The position numbers and the translations under genes were made by a program. From Nageia nagi (taxonomy: Eukaryota; Pinophyta), in assembly GCA_050084985.1 (NCBI GenBank), contig JBITNC010000001.1, positions 187,612,001-187,676,000 of the forward strand: a stretch of 64,000 bases of DNA. Direction: 5' to 3'. Under the pieces are notes generated by a model that had not been told where the DNA came from, made no database searches, and saw only the letters and a program-made list of their open reading frames with translations. Below, one piece after another: positions 11,501-21,840 of this stretch. The stretch's first letter is position 1. Every line of letters begins with the position of its first letter.

Positions 11501-14500
11501 CCAAAACAGTTGGGGGATGTTTGGGTGTCCCCTCAGTGGTTCTAGGGATGGTTGGAGAAACAACCAAATTATATAAAGAAAAGCAAATTTTTAATGCAAA
11601 TTTTGATACTCTGATTGTTCATATGTTTTGACATTTTGGCATTTTAGCATTCTATTATGTTCTCATATGATATGTTTTGACTTTGAGTCTTCGCATTTAG
11701 CTATGCAGTATGTTTTCGTATCAAACTCATATTGATATGATATGGTTTGAGTTTGACATTTTGATGTGTTCATTGTTGTCACATTAGATTCTCATAAGAT
11801 ATGTTTTGACATTTTGATTTCTCAAACTCTCATATATGATATCAAATATTTGATTATTCATATGCCTAGACTCTATGATCATTGATAGTAAAATAGAAAT
11901 TTGATATATGATTAAATGACATGTTTGATAATTGATATTGATAACTTGATAATTTTGAATCTTTATTATATAATTAAAACTAAAAAAAATATTTTTAATA
12001 TATATATATATTCATAATTTTATTATATTATTTTTTGGGTATTGTCTTTGAAAGATCTCAATTGTTGAGTGTTGCTTCCATCTACATTGATCAAATGTTT
12101 AAGCTCATTAGGAGCAAAGCCCTTTAAAGTTGTGTTCCACGGAGACACATATTGGCCCCCAAAACCCCTATATTCCCCTTTCGACTATTTTGGATGGGGA
12201 GACGAGTACGAAACGTCTCACCATCGTCTTGCCCTAGTTGAAATTCCCCCAAAATGTCTCCACAGTTGGTTGTATGCCCAGCTTTCCCCAGAATGGCTAG
12301 GGGACATTTGGACGTTCCCCCTAATGTGTTGGGGATGCCCAAAACTTCATCCCCAAAACAATTAGGGATGTCTAGGAGTGCTTCTTGTGTCCTAGGGATG
12401 CCCAAGAGTCGATCCCCAACATCCTAGGGATGCCAAGAGTTCATCCCCAAAACAGTTGGGGGATATTTGGGTGTCCCCTCAGTGGTTCTAGGGATGGTTG
12501 GAGAAACAGCCAAATTATATAAAGAAAAGCAAATTTTTAATGCAAATTTTGATACTCTGATTTTTCATATGTTTTGACATTTTCGCATTTTAGCATTCTA
12601 TTATGTTCTCATATGATATGTTTTGACTTTGAGTCTTCGCATTTTGCTATGCAGAATGTTTTCGTATCAAACTCATATTGATATGATATGGTTTGAGTTT
12701 GACATTTTGATGTGTTCATCGTTGTCACATTAGATTCTCATAAGATATGTTTTGACATTTTGATTCCTCAAACTCTCATATATGATATCAAATATTTGAT
12801 TATTCATATGCCTAGACTCTATGATCATTGATAATAAAATTGAAATTTGAAATATGATTAAATGACATGTTTGATAATTGATATTGATAAATTGATAATT
12901 TTGAAACTTTATTATATAATTAAAACTAAAATATATATATATATATTAATACTACCATACCCCCATCATACCCAAAATGGGGCTCAAGTTGTACCCATCC
13001 TAGAGACACATCTCGTTGTACCATGTCGTCCCCATCTCAAACACTTCGTCGAACATAGCTTTAAAGGTTTCCAACCCACATCACAAGTTGTCGTGTGTTT
13101 CTTACATCATCATCACTTGTGTTCACCTTGGCATATCATATTTTCATCATTCATTCTTATTCATTCAAACATGTCTCACAAACAATCAATGATCATCCAA
13201 GTTTATGAATGAGGTTAAGGACCCTCCCAAGGCTTTCAACAACATAGCTATACCACTTGCCAAACATAACGTCTAGTTGAGTTAGCAACCTTCATGACCA
13301 TCCACATCAATTTAATCCAACCATGGTCGAATATTCACAAATGCACATGGTCTTGGCCCTTTATGACTTTTACCTCGCAATGTGAAGGCACCATGCATCC
13401 TATTGATGTCAACAATAGGCATCCCTATTGATGTCAACAATATATCAAAATGTTATCAAGTTTATGACACTTACAATCTAAAGCAATTTTACAAGCAAAG
13501 CCCTTTGATTGTATGGCTTGTGGGCCTTTGTGTGATGTTAGAGTGAGGTACCTTTTATTACCAAACGCTACTAACCTAGATGATATTATGTGAAGTCTTC
13601 CAAAAAGTTTCATCAAAAGTTATGTTTTGTGACAAGGAGGGCCTCATCTATAGTAGAAAAAGTGGATTCTATCCATTTCCTAGCAATCAAACATCCTCTT
13701 TAATGCTACCTTTTTGGAATGAAGGTTATGCGAACTAAGAAAGTTGATGGCAAATTGTTTAACACCAAATCAAATGATCTCCCTCCCATTCATATGCTAC
13801 CTCATCCAGTTGATAAACCAAGAATGATTTTATAATTTTCTAGCATTGTCACTACTTCTTTGACCCAACTTATTTTTTCCATATTCTTCAATACAAGTTC
13901 AATGCAATGGGTTGCATAAGAAGTCCAAAAAATGGCAAGAAGCCTACCTTCAAGAAGTTTACCTATTGTTGCATTGTCGATGGCAACTTGGACCACATTT
14001 TGTGGCCCAATCTCCAATGTTGCCTCCTTAAGCAAAATGAACAATGTTCTTCCCATTTTTATTTTAGCTAATGCATCTACTAATTTTAGAAATTCTAGGC
14101 CCCTTGCTAAAGCAACCAAAAAATTAATGAGTGTTTGACCTTTTTTATCCATCCACCAATCATACATAATTGTGCAATCCTTCCTTACCCATATGTTTTT
14201 TTCCTCAATAAGATGCACATCCTCCACGCATTGGATAAGAAAAGGTCTTCTATAGTCATCAGATGTTGGGGGTTTGAACCTCGCACCACAAACTATTAAG
14301 GCATTCACCATAGCATCATAGTATGGTGAGTTTGCAATATTAAATGGAATGTTGCAAAAATTCCAAAAATTAGCCATCATTTTCCTTGCCTCTATATGCA
14401 TTTCCTTGTTGCAACCAATCGCCTCAAGGGATTGTTGGCCACCTAGAATGCTACAAGGAACAAAAAATGGACTAACAACAGATTGTAAGTGTGAGCTAAA

Positions 14501-17500
14501 TTCAATTCGAAAAGCATGATGAGACTTAGGCCCAATGTTATTATGAATGGTACCATGTACATAAAGTGCATTGGCGAAAGTACTACCCTTTTTTGCCTTT
14601 GATTTCTGCTTTGCTCCTTGAAAAAACTATTAAGGTATTTTACTCTCACACTACATTTGGTTGCACACTAAGGCATATCTTTGTATCCTTTGCCTAAAAT
14701 GCAAGTGAGATGGTATTTTACTCTGCTGATCCCACCACGTATGACCTTGCCACAATAGTTGCATTTGAGTTGCCCACCCAACTCCTTGCAATGTTTCCAT
14801 CGAAGGTCTCTTTGTATGCTCATTTTCTCTGTCTAAACTGGAAATTGCAACAAAACATAGCCCTAAAAAAAAAATGCAGATGTAAAAAAACACAGCTAAA
14901 AAGAAAAACACAGCCTTGCAAAAAGAAAAATGGAGCCCGAACAAAGAAAAACACATCCACAAAACAAAAAACTCACCTTTATCAAAACCTACACAAAGAA
15001 AGAAATGCTGCCTTAGAATCGTGGAAGTGAAAATGACAAAATGCAATTCTAAATCTCTCTTCTGCTCTGATTTGAAAGTCCTAAATCTTTCCTCTGCTCT
15101 GAGTTTTAAGCGCAAGGAAAAAAACAAAGAAAAAGTAAATTTATCTTGACCTATTTATTCCCACGCTGGCCGAATATTCACTGGGGAATGAGCGAGTTGC
15201 CGATTATCCTACCAGCCGAATAATCAGCAACTTTTTGGCAAAAATTGCATATTCCCAATATGAGATTTTTACAAAATAATGGCACAATTCGTCATTTGGG
15301 ATTGATTCGGAAAATAATCAACAAATAGATTGATTTGGCCTAATCATTTTCTCGAAACTGAATCAATCTTCCTCAATTACAAATTAACAAGATGGCTTCA
15401 CTGAATTTCATAACTAGGCGCTATATCTTTTCGGAACTACATGTTTTAGGGAAATTCTTGTCTCCCATTCTATTTTTGTTTCACAGTGACTAAGGTCAAC
15501 CACCTCTATGGTTTAAACCGTCAAGAGAGGACTACTTTTGTCCCCACTGACATAGAAAAAGAAACATACATGGATTAAGCATTAAGTATTTAATTTGTTC
15601 AAACATCTCCTAAGGCCTCTTACCTGAGAAGACAGACCTCAACAACATTTGTTACATACCTGGACCACACATGCATATACTCTTTTATGTTATTCCTAGG
15701 CAGCACTTGCAAAGATCTCACATGCTCCTACACCATGTCACTCTTTCATGCTGAATTATATCAAGAGAGCTATTTAGATACAGATGTTATTAAAGAAGTT
15801 GAGTGCATATTAAATCAATAACCAGGCATATAGTAAACAAATCCTTTTGTCCTCTCATTTTCAGAATATGTAAAGATTTATGAAAATGGTGCAATGAAGT
15901 GCCTATCAGAACTTTAAGAGTTTATAGCTTTTTTCAGAACAACATCAACGAGAATGTAAAGAATTTGCTTCCTGATGTTGCCTTTAAGCCTCAATGACAG
16001 TTTTATGAACAATATGTAACTGAAATCTGCTTAACAATCTCTAAATCATACTTTTATGATCATTGATCACTATTCTTGGCAATGAATAGCCAATCAAAGA
16101 AAAGGTAAAAAGATATGAACACACTCCAAATCCAAATATGCCCCTATTCTATTAAAATGTTTGGATGCAATGAAAATGCAACTAGTGGAAATGAGGTCCT
16201 TTGCTAATCACAACAAAGGCACCTCAAAGAATTGTGTTATGTAATAAAATGAAAGCAGATGAAGTTTCACATGGCTCTCAAGGGGTGTAGCATGTTGAAG
16301 CACCTCAAATTTGAAGCTATTCGTTATACATTTAGCAGTTGGCCTTGTGCCAATCCATAAAGAAGAGAAAACATTAAAATCCACCATTTTGGCAGATAAT
16401 AACATCTACAAGAGAGGTAAAAGCTGGAGATTATTCTCATCTATGCAACCAATGAACATGGGTAAAAAATCCTGAAATTTGACATAGACCGAACAAAAGC
16501 TTGTTATTATATCTGACCTTCACCCCAAGAGGCAAAGTCACCAATATTTACACAAATTTTACTTAGTTGAAATGGTAAAAGTACAACAAAGCAATTCAAG
16601 AAGGGAGTGCTGTTATGACCCAATTCTTCCATCATATTGCTTGAGGTTGAAATGGCTATCTGTACCAAAGGTCCTAACTTGGTCATAAATTTAAACAAGA
16701 ATGGCGCTATAGTTAAACTCATAAGTCAAACAACAATTTCAGACTCCATTGTGGGACCACATAAAATTATATACAGAAGATAGGATCTTCAGTATGCATA
16801 TTAAAGTCCTAAAGTTTGGCCTTAGACACATCAAAAGTAGAAGAAATAAGGTGAAAGCCACTTGAACCTTCAGATTCACAAGCTTACAACTCAATACCAA
16901 CATTGAATAAAATATAATGTAGGCCACCATGAAGAGAAATCCAGCAGTGAATTGAAGCAGTGTAAAATGATCCTTAAATTGACTAAGTCTCGTAAGTTAC
17001 TAATTATGTGGACACCCCTCCCTAACTAGGCGCACTTCATCAAGGCAATGCTTTGAACATGGACATCTGGAGTGACATGCTTTACCCAAGAAGTTAATGA
17101 ACTCAAAGCAGGACGAAGGGAGATGGCAAAGCAATTGTAAGAAAAAGGCACTGGGAAGGAAACTACCAAGAACAACAAGTGAAAACTTGCCCTTTGAAAA
17201 AGCCAAGGGAATAGAGGTGACGTACCAAAGCAAACCCCTTCCAGCTTGGAGCATGATAACTCCAAGTACTAGAAAATTCCAAAAATATTGCACTAGCTGG
17301 TAGCAAAAAGAAATAGCCCCAGTCTCAAGGACAGAAACGTAGTACACATGAAGAGGATTGACTAACAGAAAAAGGTCAAAATTTTTGTTTACACCTAAAT
17401 TTGATTTTTATTTAATTAAAAATCATACTTTAAGTAGTAAAATTATTGAATTCTTTATTTTGCTATATTTGTGGAATAAAATGCAATTTCATTCCTTTCT

Positions 17501-19081
17501 ATTCTTTTGCTGACAAGTCCAAGGAGCACTAGCCAAGAAAGTGTCTTGGCCAACAGTGGAAACTCTCATCTAGTAAGGGAAAAAAGGAGTGGCATTGATC
17601 ATATTTGGACCTTGATGGATTATACTAAATTCTATGCTCGATGTCTCTTGACACCACCTATCAAATTTGGATTTGCATCCTAATTGATTTCTACATTCCT
17701 TAATCACAATATCATAGTTAGGTCTTATAACCTTGGTAGGCAACCTTGACAACTAACACAAATTTGAAGCATCTAAGGGTGGATAGCCGTATGCCAACAC
17801 ACTATTGTATCTCGACGCTCTACAGTACGCCGATGCATTGCACCTGGCAAGAAAGGATGTTCGAATTTGGGAAATAAGTTGTCCAAATCCTATGGAGGCC
17901 AGATTTGAGCTGTGATCGACATGATACAAGTAAACAACATATTTGTAGTCATTTGTATTCAGATTTGATATGTCAAGAGTATTGAAGTAACCAGATCTCT
18001 TTTGTATTACAATTTTCATTTATTGTATTTTAATTAGCATTTATCATTTATAAATTGATATTAAATTATTTGAATAAAATTAATTTTTTGTATCAACAAC
18101 TTCAAGTCCACCATCACTATGTGGCCTGCTTCCCTGAAACTCATTCAAGAAATTTGAAATTTTCTGAATTTTTAGCCTGCACAATTATATTCAGGCAGGC
18201 AAAATAATCATATGTAGCATAGTAGTCAGAGTCGGACTCTGACCCAGTCTCAGAAACCCTTTCAATTGGCCAAAACTTGGTCTAAGCAAAAAAATTGGCA
18301 AATAAAAACTCGAGGAATAAAAAGTATTAAAAATAGAGCTTTTTTGACAAAAACTTGGAAGTTAAGAAAAAGTCTGGGCTGAGAGTTGTGACTTAACAAA
18401 AGACTCCTGGCAGAAAACCTAGTAAATTCTAAGAACTTGTGATTCAAATGCAAGTTACTTCCAATGTTCGACTCCAAAACCTCAATCACAGATTTTGCAA
18501 ATATTCACCAAGTTTGACTATGATATTAGTTTATGTATCAATGCCAATCCTATGTCTCATAGAGTACTAGAAGAGCAATCCTCTGATTTTAACTCTATGA
18601 ACAGCTAATAATTTTTCCAAAGAAATATTTATTTCTTGCAAATATTAGCATAGATTTGTCAAATAATTAATTTATCAGTCAAATATTGCACAACGACCCA
18701 GTGGCCAGAAAGGCAATCCACAGTATTTCCAACAAAATTAGGGCGACCCAAATCTCATCCATTCATATAAAACCCAGATTCCAAAACTTCTCTTCCTATT
18801 ACAGAGAAAGTTAATAGAATACATTAATATCCTTCAATTGAAAATAAATATTACACTATACCCAGATCTTTGATTTGGCTCACTCGTTTCACAGACTTGA
18901 GCGAATCGGCATCCCTGGTCATTTCAATCCAATTTCAGAAATTATCGTTTTTACTTATCTTACACCAACAATGAGAAATAAAAGAGGTAATAATAGAAGC
19001 TGCTTACCATCCCTTTGTGAGGCCTAGATAATACAGGGCAGCACCGCCCAGGCATAATCCCACTCCCCCCAATGGAAGCAT
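2483..19081 (-). CDS. SP1: SP1/SPL1-type (MUL1-like) organelle outer-membrane E3 ubiquitin ligase, 5' part
   Basis: Six exons on the minus strand: 19081-19008, 18914-18862, 3313-3189, 3069-2974, 2784-2647 and 2548-2483. All boundaries are GT-AG, phases agree, and the 184 codons contain no stop. Residues 1-24 (start MLPLGGVGLCLGGAALYYLG) are the N-terminal membrane anchor. From about residue 43 the BAM/GIDE domain follows, with GGRVQSQTPIKCKHS, RGVILEET, DDGSWIQDF, VPWYLEDGTG, VFEESRRPLLLGTLDYLQGL and LGVKRVERVLPIG, all matching the plant SP1 family. Known family members are about 340 residues with a second membrane segment and a C-terminal RING finger; in Arabidopsis SP1 sits in the chloroplast outer envelope and ubiquitinates import machinery. 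Here the second half lies off the left edge. Intron 2 is 15,548 bp and full of transposons; introns 1 and 3-5 are 93-189 bp. The paralogue (SP1 or SPL1) cannot be decided. Confidence 0.9.
2647..2784 (-). CDS. SP1: SP1-like exon 5
   Basis: 138 bases, 46 codons, acceptor ttttcag and donor gtatgt. Encodes EDGTGHANVVGARRATG, the VFEESRRPL segment and LGTLDYLQGLK of the BAM/GIDE domain. Confidence 0.92.
2974..3069 (-). CDS. SP1: SP1-like exon 4
   Basis: 96 bases, 32 full codons, acceptor ctctag and donor gtaaat. Encodes TEQHFLKQTDDGSWIQDF and then EEVPWYL, family-typical. The acceptor was placed to keep the TEQHF frame; the AG three bases further in would break it. Confidence 0.9.
3189..3313 (-). 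CDS. SP1: SP1-like exon 3
   Basis: 125 bases after a 15.5-kb intron: acceptor tactgcag, donor gtatgc. Encodes the start of the BAM/GIDE domain, including KVLPLVVCVGGRV, TPIKCKHS and RGVILEET. Confidence 0.92.
3780..4050 (-). repeat. 3' LTR of the intron-2 gypsy element
   Basis: Starts TG and ends CA on the plus strand and lies directly after the end of the integrase frame. It aligns by eye, at roughly two-thirds identity, with the copy at 6651-6969, sharing blocks such as 'acatccaac.atgc', 'tataatgaat' and 'gagagtgg'. Confidence 0.6.
4051..5400 (-). pseudogene. Ty3/gypsy RNase H end and integrase remains
   Basis: Minus-strand translation in shifting frames shows, in order, the RNase H tail (FYHKGKDDK), the zinc-binding H2C2 region (SHSGLFKLYYRVNC and CITQCDTF), the integrase core start (GLMQPLSV), SAYHPQ, SQWVKWIRLAKW, the SYLKQFLGQRIL segment and a chromodomain-like GEDEHFLEKHP. 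These are the hallmarks of a plant Ty3/gypsy polyprotein. Numerous stops and frameshifts make it non-coding. It sits inside the 3' LTR of the same element and inside intron 2 of the SP1-like gene. Confidence 0.75.
5401..6626. other. internal gypsy region, no domain recognised
   Basis: About 1.2 kb between the primer-binding site and the RNase H remains, where gag and RT would be expected. I could not recognise either in any frame. It may be leader, foreign insertion or decay beyond recognition. Confidence 0.35.
6627..6640 (-). other. primer-binding-site relic (initiator tRNA-Met type)
   Basis: The minus strand reads TGGTATAAGAGTAC, one mismatch from the TGGTATCAGAGC used by many plant LTR elements, some ten bases inside the 5' LTR. 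Confidence 0.55.
6651..6969 (-). repeat. 5' LTR of the intron-2 gypsy element
   Basis: Partner of the LTR at 3780-4050, slightly longer through small indels. The right end is set by the shared 'gagagtgg.ca' and the left end by the primer-binding site. Boundaries are good to about 10 bases. Confidence 0.5.
7180..7970 (-). pseudogene. Ty3/gypsy gag relic
   Basis: Minus-strand frames show KLPFTAWTNHNPLDLQNLND at the start, then an 82-codon open stretch with ECKDVALKLFIASL and KALDWFRDFPSGT (Retrotrans_gag core), then EFGMKRH, and after a frameshift FEQLTKNQRAPGELMSDF, ending near AETVELEQTVW. It is a gag capsid-domain remnant with stops. It lies outside, upstream of, the 5' LTR of the neighbouring element, so it is probably from another gypsy copy into or next to which that element inserted. 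No protease or RT follows. Confidence 0.8.
7971..8500. other. intron 2 spacer
   Basis: AT-rich sequence between the gag relic and the next LTR; nothing recognised. Confidence 0.3.
8501..9070 (+). mobile_element. probable solo LTR
   Basis: The 570-bp segment starts TGTTAG and ends CTAACA, a perfect 6-bp inverted terminus. It contains a TATA-like run near 8730-8745 and a 26-bp-period tandem duplication (8750-8801) built on 'tgtccccactattttgtaaa'. No primer-binding site follows, and the outer five bases (caagg, cgaaa) do not match, so the call rests on the termini and size. Confidence 0.5.
9071..10689. other. intron 2 sequence, nothing recognised
   Basis: About 1.6 kb of moderately AT-rich sequence. 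Short open frames (for example near 9427-9691 on both plus frames) show no family resemblance. Confidence 0.3.
11098..12043. repeat. tandem unit 1 of the large array
   Basis: First long unit (about 946 bp), ending in 'attttttgggtatt' before the second unit starts. A shared internal hairpin-like motif reads GAGACG...CGTCTC at about 11255 (one base different in this copy). Confidence 0.75.
12044..12950. repeat. tandem unit 2 of the large array
   Basis: Second long unit, closely matching unit 1 by eye over nearly its whole length with scattered substitutions and small indels. Ends in a (ta)n run at about 12930-12950. Confidence 0.75.
13570..14850 (-). pseudogene. hAT-type transposase fossil (BED finger and DUF659)
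   Basis: On the minus strand a BED-type zinc finger can be read near 14850-14660 (KCNYCGKVIRGGISRVKYHL), then after frameshifts a 199-codon open segment (14401-13802) with a DUF659-type core: CTIMYDWWMDKKGQTLINFL, LFILLKEATLEIGPQNVVQV, IDNA and FWTSYATHCIELVLKNMEKI. Further decayed transposase-like sequence follows to about 13570. The order finger, DUF659, C-terminal part is that of plant hAT-like transposases. Stops and shifts between segments show it is dead. No terminal inverted repeats were found, so element ends are unknown. The neighbouring tandem array may or may not belong to it. Confidence 0.82.
14851..18861. other. rest of intron 2, nothing recognised
   Basis: About 4 kb up to exon 2. 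Open frames of 60-115 codons at 16.2-18.5 kb show no recognisable domain, codon pattern or splice partner in the SP1-like gene. A near-duplicate 'aaaaacacagc' motif cluster at about 14870-14970 is simple-sequence-like. Confidence 0.4.
18862..18914 (-). CDS. SP1: SP1-like exon 2
   Basis: A 53-base exon between an accag acceptor and a gtatag donor. It encodes DADSLKSVKRVSQIKDL, the helix that follows the anchor in SP1 proteins. It completes the split Trp codon of exon 1 and leaves one base for the Asp codon of exon 3. Confidence 0.9.
19008..19081 (-). CDS. SP1: SP1-like exon 1 (start codon and membrane anchor)
   Basis: ATG at 19081-19079, then 24 codons plus two bases, ending at a gtaagc donor. 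The start was chosen because the frame opens with the family's short hydrophobic anchor (conserved GG...L...AAALYYLG); no earlier in-frame ATG is visible. An overlapping 80-codon frame here is a shadow. Confidence 0.88.
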
Positions 19082-19199
19082 TTTCCACCAATACGCATAG
19101 ATTTTACAGTAATAGTGATGATGCAACAAGTTTCCGTGACTAACAAGGATTTAAGAATTATGATAATGAGCGAGTACGAGAAGTATAGAATAGAATCGC

Positions 19200-19292
19200 A
19201 AACAGGAGAGGAGAGGAGGAGAGAAGCGAAGAATAAGGAAGGCGTATATTGTTTGTGTAGACACATACAATATAAGGTGTATATTATAGAGA
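19200..19292 (-). promoter_or_regulatory. putative core promoter of the SP1-like gene
   Basis: Reading on the minus strand toward the start codon there is a TATA-like CTATAATATAC at about 19288-19278, followed by a pyrimidine-rich run of about 30 bases (19230-19200), a Y-patch as seen in plant core promoters. This leaves a 5' UTR of roughly 100-170 bases before the ATG at 19081. Inferred from motif and position only. Confidence 0.4.
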
Positions 19293-19296
19293 CATC

Positions 19297-19432
19297 AAAG
19301 CTTTTGATATAATATGGTCATCTTGAGATTAAAGCTTTTGATATAATATGGTCATCTTGAGATTAAAGCTTTTGATATAATATGGTCATCTTGAGATTAA
19401 AGCTTTTGATATAATATGGTCATCTTGAGATT
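19297..19432. repeat. four exact 34-bp tandem repeats upstream of the SP1-like gene
   Basis: Four head-to-tail copies (19297-19330, 19331-19364, 19365-19398, 19399-19432), each starting AAAGCTTTTGATATAATATG and ending CATCTTGAGATT, with no visible differences. They begin about 8 bases upstream of the TATA-like site. Confidence 0.95.
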
Positions 19433-21761
19433 ATTATGTAAATTTAATGAGTTTTGAAGTAAAACAATTAACCATGTAAAAAATTTAAGTAATATTGAAA
19501 GTTTAATATTGATTTATTAATTTCAGTTGTATAATTTGAATATCAATTTTTTTATAGTTGTAAGAGTTTAAAGTTTTTTTATTTGTGAAGAGTATTAATA
19601 ACAAGAATAGAAAATCAGTCATCACCTTGATATTTTAGTTACGTATTATTATCCACAATGCACTCTTGCAAGAATGTAGTAACATCATAATCTTGATCTA
19701 AAAATATGTTTAGTTCTTATGGTAGTAAAACATATTTCTTAAGTCATAAATTTTGTTTACTTACAATTATATTACATTATCTAAATGTGATTGCAACGTT
19801 TATCTCAACATCTTTTTAGTTAATTTTGATTACATTATTTAAATTAGGTTAATTAACATTATTATTTATTTATCCCTCTTCATTTTGAATCATTAATATG
19901 TAAAATATTTGCCACATATAAGTCTGATTGAGATAATGGTTTATAATTCCATGAAATAATTCTAAGTTATACTGAAGTGGCTATTCTTTTGCAAGCAGGA
20001 TGGGGGATCGACAAACATTTATCTTATGCAACAATAAGTTCAGAGTAAGCTTCGTGAAAAAATATTTCCTTCTAGATAATAGGAAGTGCCTATTTTCTAT
20101 GGTTTTATTGAATGTCAATATAAATCATACAATAAAAAGTGCTTAACATTTCTCCTTGGACACTAGCTTGGAGTTGGTGAAATCTTAGAATTTAGTCCAT
20201 GTGATGGTTTGCATTTTCTTTATTCTGTTTGAAGCCTTTGAAGTGTTTTGTTTACTTTCAATTAGTATTTCATTGTGAGCAATGAAATAATGGAATGCAC
20301 AAGCCCAAAAGTATAAAAAAACTTTTATTTAGTTATGGAATTTTCCCTCCCGACTTTGCAACTATAACAACAAAATCAAATGATACCACAAGAAGTTCTT
20401 GTAAAGGACTTGTATCAAATGGTGATAGATGTTGGAAAAAACTCAAATTCGATCATTTTGGTAGATATTATAAGGAATAAAAGTTTTTTATTTTTATGGT
20501 TAGGATTAGACCTACCTTATGAACATTATTTTATAAGTATTTGATGCAATTGATGACTTCTTTTGAGCAAGGCATACCATTCATTGAGAAGAAATGCAAA
20601 TGAATCACACTGTGAGATTCATTAAGGTAATTTTAAAAAACTCAACTTTGAATTTCAAATAATGATTCTCTTTTATTCAAGTAGACAAATATGGAGATTT
20701 TTTTCATATGAGCAAACTTGAGCATAATATTGAGTATATTTTTCCCTTAGGTAAGGATATGATTCAAGCTCTTTGCTTTAAAAATAAAATTTTATTTAAT
20801 ATTGTGGAATGGTCTAAGCCAAATAGGAATCATTGACCTAATTTTGTGCCTCTTTAGTCAAGATAAGTGATCCAACATGTGTATAAGAGTAGGTATATTG
20901 TTGGCTTCTCACATGTACAAGGGTGAGAAAGTTAATGAACAAACCCTTATACATCATGTTCTAAATGATCAAAGGATCAATTCACATGTATAAGGGTGAA
21001 TTGTTTAACCCTATGACCCTTTCATATTTAGATGATCAAGTGATGATTATACTAAAATATTCTCGGGCAACTTGAAATAGTTTAGTATGACTAATGATTA
21101 TCATGTTAAAAAAAGGACATCAAAATGATAAGTTAATGTGATACCTAATAAGATATTTTGTATGAAATTGTGATATATTTAAGCAATTTGGTAAAAAAAA
21201 ATTGAATAATCAAAAGCATTTTATGATTAAGAGTTGAACACATGGGACTGTGTTATTCCTAAGGGGAGGAATTTATAACAACCCCAACTTTGAAGCACCT
21301 ATTTGGTCAATTTTGATACCCTAATTTGTATTAATTGAGTTATATAGATTTTAATATTATGTTTAAATGTTATGATGAGATTGATGATGGCTTAAAGTAT
21401 ATTTATGAATAGCAAGTGCTTTATGAACGGAGGATGAGTTGGAACAATCATCGATGACAATAACCATGGGGAGAAAATGGTAATTCATGGGATTTGCATC
21501 TTTTTTTTAATAATTTGTTGACTACATTGAGAATCTAACAATATCAACTAATGAATGTTTTACATCAAAGACTTCAAACAGCATAAAGAAAATGTAAACC
21601 ATCACTTGGATTGAATTCTTACATTTCACCAACTCCAAGCTAGCATCCAAGAATAAAGGCTAAGCACTTTTAATTATATGATTCGTACTAGCATTCAATA
21701 AAACCACAGAAAATAAATACTTCTTGTTGTCTAGTAGGAAATATCTTTTTTTCATAGCTCA

Positions 21762-21825
21762 TGTTAAGATCCAAGGTGTGTGGATTCACTAATAGGTTGA
21801 CCTTTTGGTGTAACGGTTCATAACA
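21762..21825 (+). repeat. 5' LTR of the TRIM/SMART element
   Basis: 64-bp direct repeat starting TGTTAAGATCC and ending GTTCATAACA. Confidence 0.93.
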
Positions 21826-21827
21826 TT

Positions 21828-21840
21828 TGGTATCAGAGCA
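21828..21840 (+). other. primer-binding site, initiator tRNA-Met
   Basis: TGGTATCAGAGCA two bases after the 5' LTR, complementary to the 3' end of plant initiator tRNA-Met. Confidence 0.93.

Larger units (their letters stand above)
10690..13150. repeat. complex tandem repeat array
   Basis: Three levels of repetition are visible. A module with 'tttgaaagatctcaat.gttgagtg' and 'atcaaatgtttaagctcatta' occurs at about 10826, 11098 and 12044. The last two begin near-identical units of about 946 and 905 bp (11098-12043 and 12044-12950) that end in AT-rich tails. A flank, 'tttccaacccgcatcatgagttg', recurs at 10905 and about 13068, bracketing the array. Each unit has a GC-richer part (about 11170-11560 and 12130-12510) made of alternating 'ggggatgccca' and 'tcatccccaa' motifs that can pair. 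Frames of 79-98 codons inside are by-products of the repeat. Origin unknown; it lies in intron 2. Confidence 0.8.

Noticed and set aside
11124-12405. Frames of 79, 98 and 93 codons in the tandem array
   Set aside because: They occur in both repeat units and on both strands; produced by the repeat sequence.
16208-18489. Several 60-115-codon minus-strand frames in intron 2
   Set aside because: No domain, no mutual frame relation, no exon of the host gene; chance frames in AT-rich DNA.
19024-19266. 80-codon minus-strand frame over SP1-like exon 1
   Set aside because: It uses a different phase; the homologous frame starts at 19081.
20295-20480. 61-codon frame with CKGLVSNGDRCWKK inside the inverted-repeat loop
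   Set aside because: Two cysteines in a short basic segment are not enough to name a domain, and the frame is isolated.
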